Assembly: GCA_016188915.1 (NCBI GenBank)
Contig: JACPGU010000002.1
Coordinates: forward strand, 62,001 to 126,000
Length of the DNA: 64,000 nucleotides
From: Candidatus Microgenomates bacterium
Lineage (GTDB): Bacteria; Patescibacteria; JACPGU01
Direction of reading: 5' to 3'
Both the position numbers and the translations under genes were made by a program. Below, piece by piece: positions 25,393 through 35,287 of this stretch (position 1 is the stretch's first letter; each line of letters opens with the position of its first letter). The notes below the pieces were generated by a model. The model was not told the origin of the DNA. It saw only the letters and a program-made list of their open reading frames with translations, and did not search any database.

Positions 25393-26589
25393 CTATTTAT
25401 TTATGTCGCTTAAGATTTTTTCATACACAGCTAGGGTTTCTTGTGCCATTTTATCCCAAGAAAAATTCTTTATCCTTTCCTCTCCCTTTCTGATAAGCTG
25501 TTCTCTCAAGCCAACATCGGTAAATATTTTTTCTAATTTTTGAGCCATATCTCTTTCATCCATGGGGTCAAAATAGAGTGCCGCATCACCACCCACTTCA
25601 GGCAGACATGTGGCGTCTGACATCACGACCGGCACATTGCTGGCCATTGCCTCCAAAGGAGGGATACCAAATCCTTCGGCCAAAGAAGCAAACGCGCTGG
25701 CACACGCGCCCGATAGCAAAGATTGATATTCGGCATCATTGAGCATATCGGTTAAAATGACTTTGTCGGAAAGTCCTTTTTCGCGAACGAATTCTTCTAG
25801 ATCAATATAAAACTTATTTTTTTTACCAATCAAAACTAATTGCGCTTCTGGCTGCTTTTGTAGAAAAAGAGAAAAGGCAACAACAAGTCTTTTTAGATTT
25901 TTGTGCGGAGCAGCATTGCCTATATAAATAAAATAAGGATAGTGAATGTTGAAGCGCTTTTTTAGATTTTCCAAAATTCTTTTACTGCCAAGTTTCGCGA
26001 AATCTTTATCTACTGACTCATAGGTCACCGCTACCGTATCGCTCTTTATATTATATTTTTTTATTATATCTTTTTTTGAATATTTAGTAGGCACAACGAT
26101 TGCTTTCGCTCGTCTGATAGTATCTTTTATGGCCTGTTCATAAACAAAATGCTTGATTTCAAAAATAATCGGTGGCAATTTTGATATTCGGAGTTTTTTT
26201 TGCATTGAGTAGGTAAGGTCATGAATCGTCACTACGTATGGCTTTCGATAAAAAATCGATTTATTAAAATGAGTAAAATGCATCAAATCAAGACGTGCTT
26301 CAAGCCATTTTGGCAAAGTGAAAAATTGTTCAGAAAAACCATACCACCCCACATCAACAAGCACTTTTTTAAAGTGCTCATTTTTTGGCCGATACTCTCT
26401 GTACCCTTCGCTATTCAAAAAAATTACAAAGTTTAAATCTTTGTTATAAGGATTTTGCGCTCTATCCTTCGCATCAATAATTGATTCCAGGCCACAGATG
26501 AGCTCCCTCGTATATCTGCCAATACCGCCCGTTGATGTTGAATAAATACGAGCGTCTATGCCGATTGTGTAGCTATTTTTTTTCTGCAT
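25393..26589 (-). CDS. GT4-family glycosyltransferase (glycan cluster)
   Basis: The 398-residue GT-B-fold retaining glycosyltransferase has an N-terminal acceptor domain starting GIDARIYSTSTGGIGRYTREL. The C-terminal nucleotide-sugar domain has GNAAPHKNLKRLVVAF and the ExxxxxxxE motif in EGFGIPPLEAMASNVPVV. The donor and acceptor sugars cannot be read from the sequence. It overlaps the upstream ligase gene by 17 bp. Confidence 0.92.
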   Translation of the reverse strand: MQKKNSYTIGIDARIYSTSTGGIGRYTRELICGLESIIDAKDRAQNPYNKDLNFVIFLNSEGYREYRPKNEHFKKVLVDVGWYGFSEQFFTLPKWLEARLDLMHFTHFNKSIFYRKPYVVTIHDLTYSMQKKLRISKLPPIIFEIKHFVYEQAIKDTIRRAKAIVVPTKYSKKDIIKKYNIKSDTVAVTYESVDKDFAKLGSKRILENLKKRFNIHYPYFIYIGNAAPHKNLKRLVVAFSLFLQKQPEAQLVLIGKKNKFYIDLEEFVREKGLSDKVILTDMLNDAEYQSLLSGACASAFASLAEGFGIPPLEAMASNVPVVMSDATCLPEVGGDAALYFDPMDERDMAQKLEKIFTDVGLREQLIRKGEERIKNFSWDKMAQETLAVYEKILSDINK

Positions 26590-27787
26590 AATAAATATTA
26601 TACAATACGATAGACAAACCTAGCAAAAACCAAAAATAAATCATCAGATCGTTTTTCCAAATGGTACTCTCAACCAATCCATGAGACAAAACAGCCACCA
26701 TGGAAGATAAGACCGAAATCGACAAAAGAAAATCTTTGGTCAATACTTTACTTAGCATTTTCAAAGATGATATTATCAGCCAGATAATAGAGGCTACGCC
26801 CAATATTCCTATTTGTAGCCAAATATTAATAAGCATATTGTGTGGTGTAATAGCATGAGGGGTGACATATTCAGGATAATTTATTCTGCTTTTTGTATAT
26901 TCCCCAAAGTAAGATTGAAAATTACCCAGTCCAACCCCCGCGATAGGGCTACCAACCCCTATCTCCCAGCTGGTGCGCCATATTTCTATTCTTATAGAAT
27001 CAGACTTCTCTATACGACTACTGGGTATCACGCCAAATAAATAGAGTCCTTTTACTATAAAAAGCGCAACCAAAGAAAGCATTATCAAAGCACCCACAAA
27101 GCCAATCCAGCGATAGTGAAAAAACTTTTTTATGATTGTCCAGACAGCCAAAAAAACTAAAGCCACCAACAGCCCCATCCAGGCACCTCTGGAAAAAGTA
27201 AGAAACAAACCAAACAATAAAACAAAAAGAGCTGCCCAGATAATCTTTTTATTTATTTTTTTATCGGACAAAAGCCCTATAAACAAAAATATCAGTGGCG
27301 TAATGTATAAAGATAAATAATTAGGCGAAGAAAAAATAGATCGCAATCTGCCGTCTTCTAAAAAATTCGGAATGCTAAAATAACCCAAAAAACCTATGCC
27401 CACTAATAAAACGCCAGAAGAGACAATTGCTAAAAAAGAATTGCATACCTCTTGGCGAGTTTTTATCAATGATATGAATAAAAAGAAAAATAATAAACTA
27501 TCAAAAAAATATGCCTTAAAAATGCCCAAAGCCGATAATTTGTCTGGCGATACAAAAACTGCCGATATTCCAGACAACAAAAATAAAACTGCCGGTAAAA
27601 ACAATTTGCTGGCAATTATTTTTTTTATAATATCGCCCGTTTTTCTATTCTTTATATTAATACCCAAAAATATAACGAAAGCTGTATAAATCTCCAATTC
27701 TAAAATAGTTGAAGGAATATTAAAAATTTTTACCTTAATTAAATAAAGAGGCAAAGAAAAAAGAATTAAATAGATAAAATTTGCCAT
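26573..27787 (-). CDS. O-antigen ligase/Wzy-type polytopic protein 1
   Basis: About 12 hydrophobic helices in 404 residues match the O-antigen ligase/polymerase family (PF04932). The conserved LFLTFSRGAWMGLLVAL, the periplasmic loop GVGLGNFQSYF, and HAITPHNMLINIWLQIG carry the family's Arg and His. These proteins join or polymerise lipid-linked glycans outside the membrane. It overlaps the preceding ligase gene as TAATG. The first of three ligase-like genes listed in coordinate order. Confidence 0.9.
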   Translation of the reverse strand: MANFIYLILFSLPLYLIKVKIFNIPSTILELEIYTAFVIFLGINIKNRKTGDIIKKIIASKLFLPAVLFLLSGISAVFVSPDKLSALGIFKAYFFDSLLFFFLFISLIKTRQEVCNSFLAIVSSGVLLVGIGFLGYFSIPNFLEDGRLRSIFSSPNYLSLYITPLIFLFIGLLSDKKINKKIIWAALFVLLFGLFLTFSRGAWMGLLVALVFLAVWTIIKKFFHYRWIGFVGALIMLSLVALFIVKGLYLFGVIPSSRIEKSDSIRIEIWRTSWEIGVGSPIAGVGLGNFQSYFGEYTKSRINYPEYVTPHAITPHNMLINIWLQIGILGVASIIWLIISSLKMLSKVLTKDFLLSISVLSSMVAVLSHGLVESTIWKNDLMIYFWFLLGLSIVLYNIYYAEKK

Positions 27788-29064
27788 TATTTTTCGTTAT
27801 TTGATAATCTTTGAGCTATAAGTATCAATCCAATAATCACCCATACATGCATTATATAGATAGTAGAGAAAGTAGCATACTGCAGCAAAATAGCAAAAAA
27901 AGATAAGCTCAAAGCAAAGATCAGAGTCTTAATCCATCTATCGTGGGATCTGATATAGGAAAAAATCGATTGCCAAAATACAGAGATAATAAAAAGTAAA
28001 AAAGCTAAAAATCCTATTGTTCCGATTTCTGACAAAATCTCTAAATATTGATTATTGACTATGGGCCAACCAGCTTCTGGCACATTGACGGGGTAGCCAG
28101 AAAAATAAGGCCCAAAATTACCAATCCCTATGCCAACCCAGGGGTTATGGCGAAAAGCATCTATCGCTACCGCATAAGACTCTTGTCTTTCCTTGATAGA
28201 GCCTCCCTGAAAAATTATATTGTAAGCTTTTTCATAGCTTTTGTCCCAAGAATACCCCCCGATTTTGCTGACCGCAAACAAAGAAATGAAAAAAACTAAT
28301 AGAGAAATAAGGAGAAGGATATAATTTTTTTTATGAAAAACAATTTTTGCTCGTAATATCAAAAAAACTATAAGCGCGATAGTCGTAGCTATTATACCGC
28401 CTTTAGAAAAAGTAAGTAGCAAACTCAACAAAAGCGTCAAAAAACCGATAAAAAACCATGTTTTGTTTTTCTTTTCATCGGAGAAAAAAGAAGCAGACAA
28501 AAAAATCAAAACTGGCGCTATCAAAAAATTGGCGAAATACAATGGTTCAATAAAAGTAGACTGTATCCTTGGCAAACCGAAAACATTATGAGTATAACGA
28601 TTAGATAGCCCAGTCAAATATTGCGGAAGCCCTAAAAGATCACCGCTAAATTGAAAAAATCCAAAGATAGCGGCTAAGATGGTCGTTCCTAGAAAGATAG
28701 CCAAGGCGACATTAAACTTTTGTTTGGAATCTATCGCTGACACTAACGCAAAAGGTACAAAAAACATAAATGTCGAGAATGCCAAAACATGAATACCTCT
28801 ATCTAGATTTTGCGCCACTGTCAAAGAAATCAATCCTGCCAGTAAAAAAACTAAATAAAAAATCAAACTCTTGGGGATGTATATTTTTTTATTAAGAAAT
28901 AGAAATCGCCAGCTGATGATAAAAATCAAGGCTACAACAAAGATCTGGCTTAATCTAATGGTAAATCCAGCAAAATCAAAGCTACCAATTCTTTCCATTG
29001 GCAAAACAATAATAGTGGCTAGAGCTAGAAAAAAATCTATATTTTTAACAAAATATTTAATCAT
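27787..29064 (-). CDS. O-antigen ligase/Wzy-type polytopic protein 2
   Basis: The polytopic 425-residue protein contains LLLTFSKGGIIATTIAL, GIGIGNFGPYFSGYPVN and NNQYLEILSEIGTIGFLAF, again the ligase/polymerase pattern. It is adjacent to ligase 1 and clearly paralogous in layout, but not close in sequence. One may act as polymerase and the other as glycan-to-protein or glycan-to-lipid ligase; the sequence alone cannot assign roles. The start overlaps the stop of the neighbouring GT4 gene (ATGA). Confidence 0.9.
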   Translation of the reverse strand: MIKYFVKNIDFFLALATIIVLPMERIGSFDFAGFTIRLSQIFVVALIFIISWRFLFLNKKIYIPKSLIFYLVFLLAGLISLTVAQNLDRGIHVLAFSTFMFFVPFALVSAIDSKQKFNVALAIFLGTTILAAIFGFFQFSGDLLGLPQYLTGLSNRYTHNVFGLPRIQSTFIEPLYFANFLIAPVLIFLSASFFSDEKKNKTWFFIGFLTLLLSLLLTFSKGGIIATTIALIVFLILRAKIVFHKKNYILLLISLLVFFISLFAVSKIGGYSWDKSYEKAYNIIFQGGSIKERQESYAVAIDAFRHNPWVGIGIGNFGPYFSGYPVNVPEAGWPIVNNQYLEILSEIGTIGFLAFLLFIISVFWQSIFSYIRSHDRWIKTLIFALSLSFFAILLQYATFSTIYIMHVWVIIGLILIAQRLSNNEK

Positions 29065-30209
29065 TTTTGTCTTAACTCCTCAAAACACTCTATCAAACTA
29101 TTGGTAGCAGAAAACCAAGTAAAATTTTTTACTTGCTCAAATCCTTTTTTTATCATTTCTTCTTTTAATATTTGGCTGCTCAAAATACTTTCAATGTTTT
29201 TACTTATTTTTTTGACATCATAGGGATCGGCGTACAGAGCTGCTTCTCCCCCAACCTCCGGCAAAGAAGAGTAATTAGAGGCTACCACTGGAACGCCACA
29301 GGCCATCGCCTCTAATATAGGCAGACCAAAGCCTTCATAGAAAGAAGGGAAAACAAATACAGATGCTCCATTGTAAATAAATGGCAGATCAGATTCATCT
29401 ACATAGCCGGTAAACGTGACTAATTTTTCAAGACCATACCTTTTAATCGTATCGCGGATTGGTTCTCCATATCTGATGTCTTCCTTGCCCGCTATTATTA
29501 ATTGATAACGATCTTTTAGATCATCCGGCAGATAATAATAGGCCAAAACTAAAGCTTTTATATTTTTATGCGGCTCATTCCTCCCTACATAGAGTATATA
29601 GGATTTAGTTACATTGAATTTTTCTTTTATAAAATCTTTAGTTTTTTTCTTATCCAAAACACGAAAATTATCAGAAACACCCATAGGAATTAATTTTATT
29701 TTTTTAGTAGGTACTTTGAATTGCCTGACTAGATCTCTCGATGTATTCATAGATATGGTGACTATTTTGGTCGCTTTGGCAAAAACCATTTTGGGTGCTA
29801 GCCTAATGTAATGATACATTTTTCTAGTAAAGCTTTTTTGCATTCCTGGATAAAAAAAATGGATAAGATCAAACACAGTTATGATCAATCTAGTTTTTTT
29901 GAAAAATGGTGAGGCAAAATAGTATGGAACATAAAAAATATCCGTATTCCGATCTTCTAGTACTTTTGGCATATAAAATATGTTTTGCCATGTAAGCATG
30001 CCAAATGGGACAATGAATATTTTGCATCTTCTTTTGATATGTCGTAGATTATGTATGATAAAATCTTTCATTTCGATGCTATCAAAAATAAGAGCGTAGT
30101 CATTTTTTTTATCAAACACCAAAAGTTTTTTCAAGAGCTCCAAAACCACCCTGGCAATACCGGCAGGATTTTTATCTCTAATAATGCGACAATCAAAAGC
30201 TATCAACAT
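29061..30209 (-). CDS. GT4-family glycosyltransferase (glycan cluster)
   Basis: The 382-residue GT-B transferase has N-terminal FDCRIIRDKNPAGIARVVLEL, then VGRNEPHKNIKALVLAYYYL, and EGFGLPILEAMACGVPVVA with the two catalytic/UDP-binding glutamates. The C-terminal end has LPEVGGEAALYADPYD. It is similar in type to the genes at 25393 and 30217, as expected for successive sugar additions. The start at 30209 gives MLIAFDCR, and the stop overlaps the ligase 2 start. Confidence 0.92.
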   Translation of the reverse strand: MLIAFDCRIIRDKNPAGIARVVLELLKKLLVFDKKNDYALIFDSIEMKDFIIHNLRHIKRRCKIFIVPFGMLTWQNIFYMPKVLEDRNTDIFYVPYYFASPFFKKTRLIITVFDLIHFFYPGMQKSFTRKMYHYIRLAPKMVFAKATKIVTISMNTSRDLVRQFKVPTKKIKLIPMGVSDNFRVLDKKKTKDFIKEKFNVTKSYILYVGRNEPHKNIKALVLAYYYLPDDLKDRYQLIIAGKEDIRYGEPIRDTIKRYGLEKLVTFTGYVDESDLPFIYNGASVFVFPSFYEGFGLPILEAMACGVPVVASNYSSLPEVGGEAALYADPYDVKKISKNIESILSSQILKEEMIKKGFEQVKNFTWFSATNSLIECFEELRQK

Positions 30210-30216
30210 ACATCTA

Positions 30217-31308
30217 TTATTTTAACAAAATATCTATCAGCGCCGAAGCGCTTTTCTCCCAAGAAAATTGTTTTGCTCTTGTTCGGCCAAGAGTTTTCAG
30301 CTGATTTTGTCTTTTCTTATCATTTAATAAATCTGATATCTGGGTGGAAAGTTTTTTTGTATCATATGGGTCACAGTAAATAACAGCGTCTCCGCCTACC
30401 TCCGGCAGAGATGAATTACCTGAACAAATCGTGGGGACGCCATAACTCATAGCATCCAACACCGGCAGACCAAAGCCTTCATAGAAAGAAGGGAATACGA
30501 ACAAAGATGCGTTGGCATACAAAGAAGATAAATCTTTTTTGTCTGCATACCCCGTAAAGATAACATTGCCTTTTTTAATTTTTTTGACCGCATCAAATAC
30601 TTTTTGATATTGCCAACCCTTGCCACCAGCAACTATCAAATCATATTTTTCCAATAAATTGCCATTGATCATGGCGTAAGCATCTATCAAAGTATTAATA
30701 TTTTTCCTAGGCTCTATCGTCCCCACGAATAAAATATATGGCTTTCGGAGATTGTATTTTTTTGCTATAGAAGATAAATCATTATGTGTATTCGACACTA
30801 AAGAAACAGCTGGATAGATTACTTTTATTTTTTCTTCTGGTAGCCCATAGTATTTCATTATATCTATTTTTGAATTATGAGATATAGTCACTATGATATC
30901 GGCTCTTTTGGCAGAAGAAAAAACATTTTTTTTCAAAAAATACAAATTTTTCTTTTCCACAAATCGCGAGTGCACCAAATAGGTAGTATCCGGTATTAAA
31001 AGTATTTTTTTCTTGGACCAAATTGGAAAGTCAACAAAATTGGTAAAAAAGAAAACGTCTGTTCTCCCTATTAAAAAATTAGCAGGCGGAAAATGAAGAA
31101 ATTTCCACAGAAAGTTAAAACCTCTTTTGACGATCCCGCCCAAAGAAAATATTTTTATATTTTTTCCTCTAGCAAAAAAGCCATCTCCTAAAAGTTTGTA
31201 GCAATTGCGATCATCAATATCGAACATAGCTTTGAGTATATTTTCTAGCAAAACACCCATGCCTGTTTTTTTCTTCGGAGCGACTCTTGTGTCTATTCCA
31301 ATAATCAT
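30217..31308 (-). CDS. GT4-family glycosyltransferase (glycan cluster)
   Basis: The GT-B transferase starts GIDTRVAPKKKTGMGVLLENIL; the C-terminal half has VGTIEPRKNINTLIDAYAMI and EGFGLPVLDAMSYGVPTIC, where the second acidic residue is Asp. I placed the start at ATG 31308, which overlaps the upstream GT4 stop as ATGA; a longer frame from 31323 is possible. It has no membrane helix and is probably membrane-associated through basic patches. Confidence 0.92.
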   Translation of the reverse strand: MIIGIDTRVAPKKKTGMGVLLENILKAMFDIDDRNCYKLLGDGFFARGKNIKIFSLGGIVKRGFNFLWKFLHFPPANFLIGRTDVFFFTNFVDFPIWSKKKILLIPDTTYLVHSRFVEKKNLYFLKKNVFSSAKRADIIVTISHNSKIDIMKYYGLPEEKIKVIYPAVSLVSNTHNDLSSIAKKYNLRKPYILFVGTIEPRKNINTLIDAYAMINGNLLEKYDLIVAGGKGWQYQKVFDAVKKIKKGNVIFTGYADKKDLSSLYANASLFVFPSFYEGFGLPVLDAMSYGVPTICSGNSSLPEVGGDAVIYCDPYDTKKLSTQISDLLNDKKRQNQLKTLGRTRAKQFSWEKSASALIDILLK

Positions 31309-32444
31309 AATAATTCCTCCCATTTTTTGCGCATCACATCAATAGAGAAAAATGATAGATATTTTTTTCTGGCCGCAAAACCAAGAGTATGATATTTATC
31401 AAAATCTTTTAATATTTTATCCAATATTGCCGTTAATTCTTTATCATCGCCAGGGCAAAAAAGAAATCCGTTTTCCCCATTGTCTATTAGCTCAGGGATA
31501 CCACCTAGACGACTGGCAACAATTATTTTACCTAAAGCCATTGCTTCCGCTATCGCTATACCGAAAGACTCTCTGGCAACGGACGGCAGCACAAATATAT
31601 CAGCAATATTCAAAAGGCCATTTATATCTTTTTCATAACCAGCGAATACAACTCTATCTTGTACCCCCATTTTTTCAGCTAATTTTTTAAGATTAGAATA
31701 CTCCGGCCCATCTCCTACTATCAAAAGATACAGGCTCTTTATATGGTATGAATTAGCAATAGATTTAATCAAAACATCAAATCCTTTTTCTTTATGCAAT
31801 CTGCCGACAGAAACTACTATCTTCTCTTGGACATCAATGCCATTGGCTTTTTTTAGACTATTTTTTTCATCATCGTTTGTTATAAAAATTTTCTTTGGGT
31901 CTATGCCTTTATAGATAATTATCAATTGGTCAGTCAGTTTTTGATCTATCATCGCCAATTGGTTTTTCACAAAACTAGATACGCAAACGATTCTGTCAAC
32001 TGATTTCGCAGATTTTAAATAAAGGGGCAATAACATATTTTTTGAAAGCCACGGCACCGGATCCAAATGTTCTACCCAAATAACTTTGCATCCATTTTTT
32101 TTAGCGATATGAGATAGTAATATTTTCTCATTAAGCCCCTGTAATATCACTGTGGTATTACTCTTTTGCCATATTTTTTTTAAAATGAAATAAAACCGAA
32201 CAAAATAAAAGAAATAAAAAATAAGAAATAAAAAAGCATACCGCCTAGATCCTGCTTCTTGCCCCCAGTAAATTTTTTTAGTTTTTGCTCCTAAAATATT
32301 TGCTTCCTCAATCAAGGGCGAATAGTTGGAAAAAAGATGAGCCTTAAAACCACCATCAAGAGCTTTGGCCAAAATATCTAAAGTATATCTTTCTCCTCCA
32401 CCAAAAGCTTGGGCAAATTTTAGAATAATAATATTTTTTTTCAT
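31305..32444 (-). CDS. GT4-family glycosyltransferase, WcaL/PimA-like subgroup
   Basis: This GT-B transferase is more distant from its three neighbours. It has the N-terminal glycine-rich acceptor loop FAQAFGGGERYTLDILAKAL, VSVGRLHKEKGFDVLIKSIA, and ESFGIAIAEAMALGKIIVA followed by GGIPELIDNGENGFLF. The basic and aromatic stretch near 75-100 (YFFYFVRFYFILKKIW) may dock it to the membrane. The start is ATG 32444, 4 nt after the flippase stop; a frame from 32459 would overlap that gene. Confidence 0.9.
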   Translation of the reverse strand: MKKNIIILKFAQAFGGGERYTLDILAKALDGGFKAHLFSNYSPLIEEANILGAKTKKIYWGQEAGSRRYAFLFLIFYFFYFVRFYFILKKIWQKSNTTVILQGLNEKILLSHIAKKNGCKVIWVEHLDPVPWLSKNMLLPLYLKSAKSVDRIVCVSSFVKNQLAMIDQKLTDQLIIIYKGIDPKKIFITNDDEKNSLKKANGIDVQEKIVVSVGRLHKEKGFDVLIKSIANSYHIKSLYLLIVGDGPEYSNLKKLAEKMGVQDRVVFAGYEKDINGLLNIADIFVLPSVARESFGIAIAEAMALGKIIVASRLGGIPELIDNGENGFLFCPGDDKELTAILDKILKDFDKYHTLGFAARKKYLSFFSIDVMRKKWEELL

Positions 32445-32448
32445 AATT

Positions 32449-33861
32449 CTATATTCCAATAGTTTCCCTGATAGATTGCCTGGAAATGGCTCCGGTCATA
32501 AGCAGAACCAAAGAATATATTATAATCCCGATAGCCAAAGTCAAAGCCAAATTGTAGCCGGCGAAGTAATACATCACACCACTCATGGCAACTGCGGCCA
32601 AAAAAGATTTTGCGAAAACAGCCCAACGGGGAAAAACAGAAAAATACCTGATAGCAACTATCGTAGCGAGTGTACAGACAGTCAATTCGGTAAAAATAGT
32701 GGCGACAGATGCTCCTATGTATGAATAGCGTGGAATAAGATAAAGATTACCAATGATATTTAAGAAAACACTTAATATGTATATTGGCACTAATTTTTTT
32801 TGAATATCGGCCGCTACGATAAAATAACCCATCATGGTGCCGAAAAAAATAATGAACATAGCGAAAGCAAGATATTGCAAAGCGATAGCTGATTCGATAA
32901 ATCCTTCCCCTAGAAGAAAAATAGAAATAGGTCGAGCCATAGTAAAAAATATTGCCAACAGCGGAAAGGCCATCAAGGAAATAAAATCAAAAGATTTTTG
33001 AAAGCTAAATTTAAGGCGATAATCTTTTTCTTTGATATATTTTGTCACCATTGGAAAAACAGATCCCATAAACATTGCCGGAATAGTAATCAATATCTCA
33101 ATTATTTTGTAGGCCGCGCCATAGATGCCCACTGTTTTGCTATCTTTCATAATAGACAGCATAACCGTATCTATTTTAAAATAAATAAATCCAAGAATGA
33201 TAATAGCGCCCAAAGGAAAAGCCTCTTTGATGATAAACTTCATATGGATAAGGTCAAAATTGAGTCTAAAAGTGAGGAATTTCCTAGAAAGCATCCAAGA
33301 TATAGCGGCCAAGGAAAAATTTCCCAAGACATACGCCCAAACAAAATAGATAACTGGTAACTCCAAGTAAATACAAAGCATCACCAAAATGAATAAGATA
33401 AAACGGGAGACAACATCACTAACGACCAATCTGTCCATTCTGAGATTGCTCTGAAATATACTGACGAAAAGTTGATTGATACCAACAAAAAAACTAGAAG
33501 CAGTACCAACCAAAATACCTATTTTTATATCATAAGTATAATTTGGCACCAACCAAGCGACTAAAGGAGCTATTAATAGCATAGATGTCAAAATCAATCT
33601 CCAGACAAAAATAGTACCCATTATTTTTTTAGCCCTATCTGGATTTTTGGCCATTTCTTTTACCGCTACCGTATAAAGTCCCATATCAGACAAAATAGCA
33701 AAAAAACCCAAGAAGGCGAAGATAGTGGTAAAGTCCCCATATTTATCTACGCCCAAATATCTTGCCATATAGGCCAGCATTACGACCGCTATGCCCGTGG
33801 TCGTCGCTTTGCCAATAATCTGGATAAACAAATTGGCTGCTATTTTTTTTGTGCTACTCAT
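32449..33861 (-). CDS. Wzx-type polysaccharide flippase
   Basis: The 470-residue protein has 12-14 predicted membrane helices of the MATE-like/PST (RfbX) family. It starts KIAANLFIQIIGKATTTGIAVVMLAYMARYLGVDKYGDF, a hallmark of Wzx-type flippases, and has FPLGAIIILGFIYFKIDTVML in the middle. It should move lipid-linked glycan across the cytoplasmic membrane, feeding the three ligase/polymerase-like proteins. It overlaps the upstream ligase gene by 8 bp. Confidence 0.93.
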   Translation of the reverse strand: MSSTKKIAANLFIQIIGKATTTGIAVVMLAYMARYLGVDKYGDFTTIFAFLGFFAILSDMGLYTVAVKEMAKNPDRAKKIMGTIFVWRLILTSMLLIAPLVAWLVPNYTYDIKIGILVGTASSFFVGINQLFVSIFQSNLRMDRLVVSDVVSRFILFILVMLCIYLELPVIYFVWAYVLGNFSLAAISWMLSRKFLTFRLNFDLIHMKFIIKEAFPLGAIIILGFIYFKIDTVMLSIMKDSKTVGIYGAAYKIIEILITIPAMFMGSVFPMVTKYIKEKDYRLKFSFQKSFDFISLMAFPLLAIFFTMARPISIFLLGEGFIESAIALQYLAFAMFIIFFGTMMGYFIVAADIQKKLVPIYILSVFLNIIGNLYLIPRYSYIGASVATIFTELTVCTLATIVAIRYFSVFPRWAVFAKSFLAAVAMSGVMYYFAGYNLALTLAIGIIIYSLVLLMTGAISRQSIRETIGI

Positions 33862-35203
33862 GATATCTTTTTTTATTGTCAGAATAAGCTACAGAAAAAC
33901 TGATGATGAGAATAAAAAGAAAAAATCCCTGTCTAATATCCCAAAGATAATGATCAAAAAATAAAGCCGGAAAAAGAGCCAAAATAGAAAAAGACAATGG
34001 CAATATGGTTTTTTTAATTAATTTCAGGACAAAAAAACAAAGACCGATGAGGGATAGGAAACCACCTACGCCTAATTCTGCCAACGTTAGAAGAAAAGTA
34101 TTATGTACTGGCTGCACCACCCAGGTCGGATACCCGGTCAAAAGATACGCGACATCAATAGTAAAATTACCCAGCCCCACTCCTAATATATTATCATTTA
34201 TCATAATCAAAGCCTTATCTTGCAAAATAGAACGAATTTGAAAAGATTCTAGATTACCAGGATCAGAAAAATCCATCCTGCCAACTATCAATGGGTAAGC
34301 GTATAACAACAAAGCTAGAATAATAGCCGATAAAGCATAAACTATTTCCAGATGTCTAGTTTTGTCTGATTTCTCATTATTCGCTACTTTCATGGTCATA
34401 TAGATAAAAGATGGCCACATCAAAAAAGCTATTATCCAGATCATTCTAGAAAAAGTAAACAATATCGCCAAAGAAAAAATAGCCGCTATCGCTAAATTAA
34501 TATTTATCTGTCGCCATTTTTTTTGTTGAAATAAAAAATAAAAATTGAAAAAGCCAGCCACTAGAATAAAAAAAGCTAGAATATTTGGATGTGGCAAAGT
34601 ACCATAAGCTCTAATATGTTTTATGCCGTCTAATGTTATTTTTGCAACGCCATTGTTGTCGGCAGAAATAAACTGCTCACCTAAAAAATGTAACCCCAAA
34701 TAACCGTTATTAATGAATTGCCCAATGGCTATCAAGGATTGAATAAATACCGCATAAATAAAAATTTTTAGACACCATTCCAGCCTATTAATATTTTTTA
34801 TTTTGTTAAGAACAAAAAGATAAAGGATCGAGCCAAGACATAAAACAAAAACGTAATAAAGGCTTATAAAAAAATATTCGGCAGACAAAATAGATATTAG
34901 AGAGAAAAACAATAAAGCCAAAAAAGAAAAAAAGACATATTTGTCCCCTATTTTTATTTTTATTTTGTTTTTTGTAATATTTATTCCCCAAATAGCCAGA
35001 GCCGCTACAAGCAATATATCAAAGCCGTACAAAGAATATGTCAAATACTCCATAAAATACCCTTCCAAATAAGAAAAGTCAGTATAAAACTCTAATCTCT
35101 TCCAGAAAGGCAAGGAAAATATAAATAAACAAAAAAAAGCATAAGAATAATCTATGCTATGGAAAGAATCTCTTATTTTAGTTTTAAGTAAAGACGGCTT
35201 CAT
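33854..35203 (-). CDS. O-antigen ligase/Wzy-type polytopic protein 3, first gene of glycan operon
   Basis: The 449-residue polytopic protein has LFTFSRMIWIIAFLMW, GVGLGNFTIDVAYLLTGYP and QPVHNTFLLTLAELGVGGFL, matching the same PF04932-type pattern as the other two. It is the promoter-proximal gene. A TATAAT box ends only 6 nt before the ATG, which predicts a transcript starting at or next to the start codon. No Shine-Dalgarno is present. Confidence 0.9.
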   Translation of the reverse strand: MKPSLLKTKIRDSFHSIDYSYAFFCLFIFSLPFWKRLEFYTDFSYLEGYFMEYLTYSLYGFDILLVAALAIWGINITKNKIKIKIGDKYVFFSFLALLFFSLISILSAEYFFISLYYVFVLCLGSILYLFVLNKIKNINRLEWCLKIFIYAVFIQSLIAIGQFINNGYLGLHFLGEQFISADNNGVAKITLDGIKHIRAYGTLPHPNILAFFILVAGFFNFYFLFQQKKWRQININLAIAAIFSLAILFTFSRMIWIIAFLMWPSFIYMTMKVANNEKSDKTRHLEIVYALSAIILALLLYAYPLIVGRMDFSDPGNLESFQIRSILQDKALIMINDNILGVGLGNFTIDVAYLLTGYPTWVVQPVHNTFLLTLAELGVGGFLSLIGLCFFVLKLIKKTILPLSFSILALFPALFFDHYLWDIRQGFFLFILIISFSVAYSDNKKRYHE

Positions 35204-35209
35204 TGTCGC

Positions 35210-35238
35210 ATTATAGCATAAAGAACAAAATATAAAAA
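35210..35238 (-). promoter_or_regulatory. Promoter of the glycan operon (predicted leaderless)
   Basis: Minus-strand TATAAT (35210-35215) is preceded by TGC (extended -10), with a weak TTTTTA at 35233-35238 and a 17-bp spacer. Only six bases separate the -10 from the ATG at 35203. Confidence 0.65.
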
Positions 35239-35260
35239 GAGGGCAAAGCCCTCTTTTTAT
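35232..35260. terminator. Terminator after the Lys-rich peptide gene
   Basis: ATAAAAAGAGGGC-AAA-GCCCTCTTTTTAT is a perfect 13-bp inverted repeat with T tracts on both strands. It overlaps the -35 region of the glycan operon promoter. Confidence 0.9.
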
Positions 35261-35287
35261 AAACTGCGAATGAACAAAGCCGCAAAA

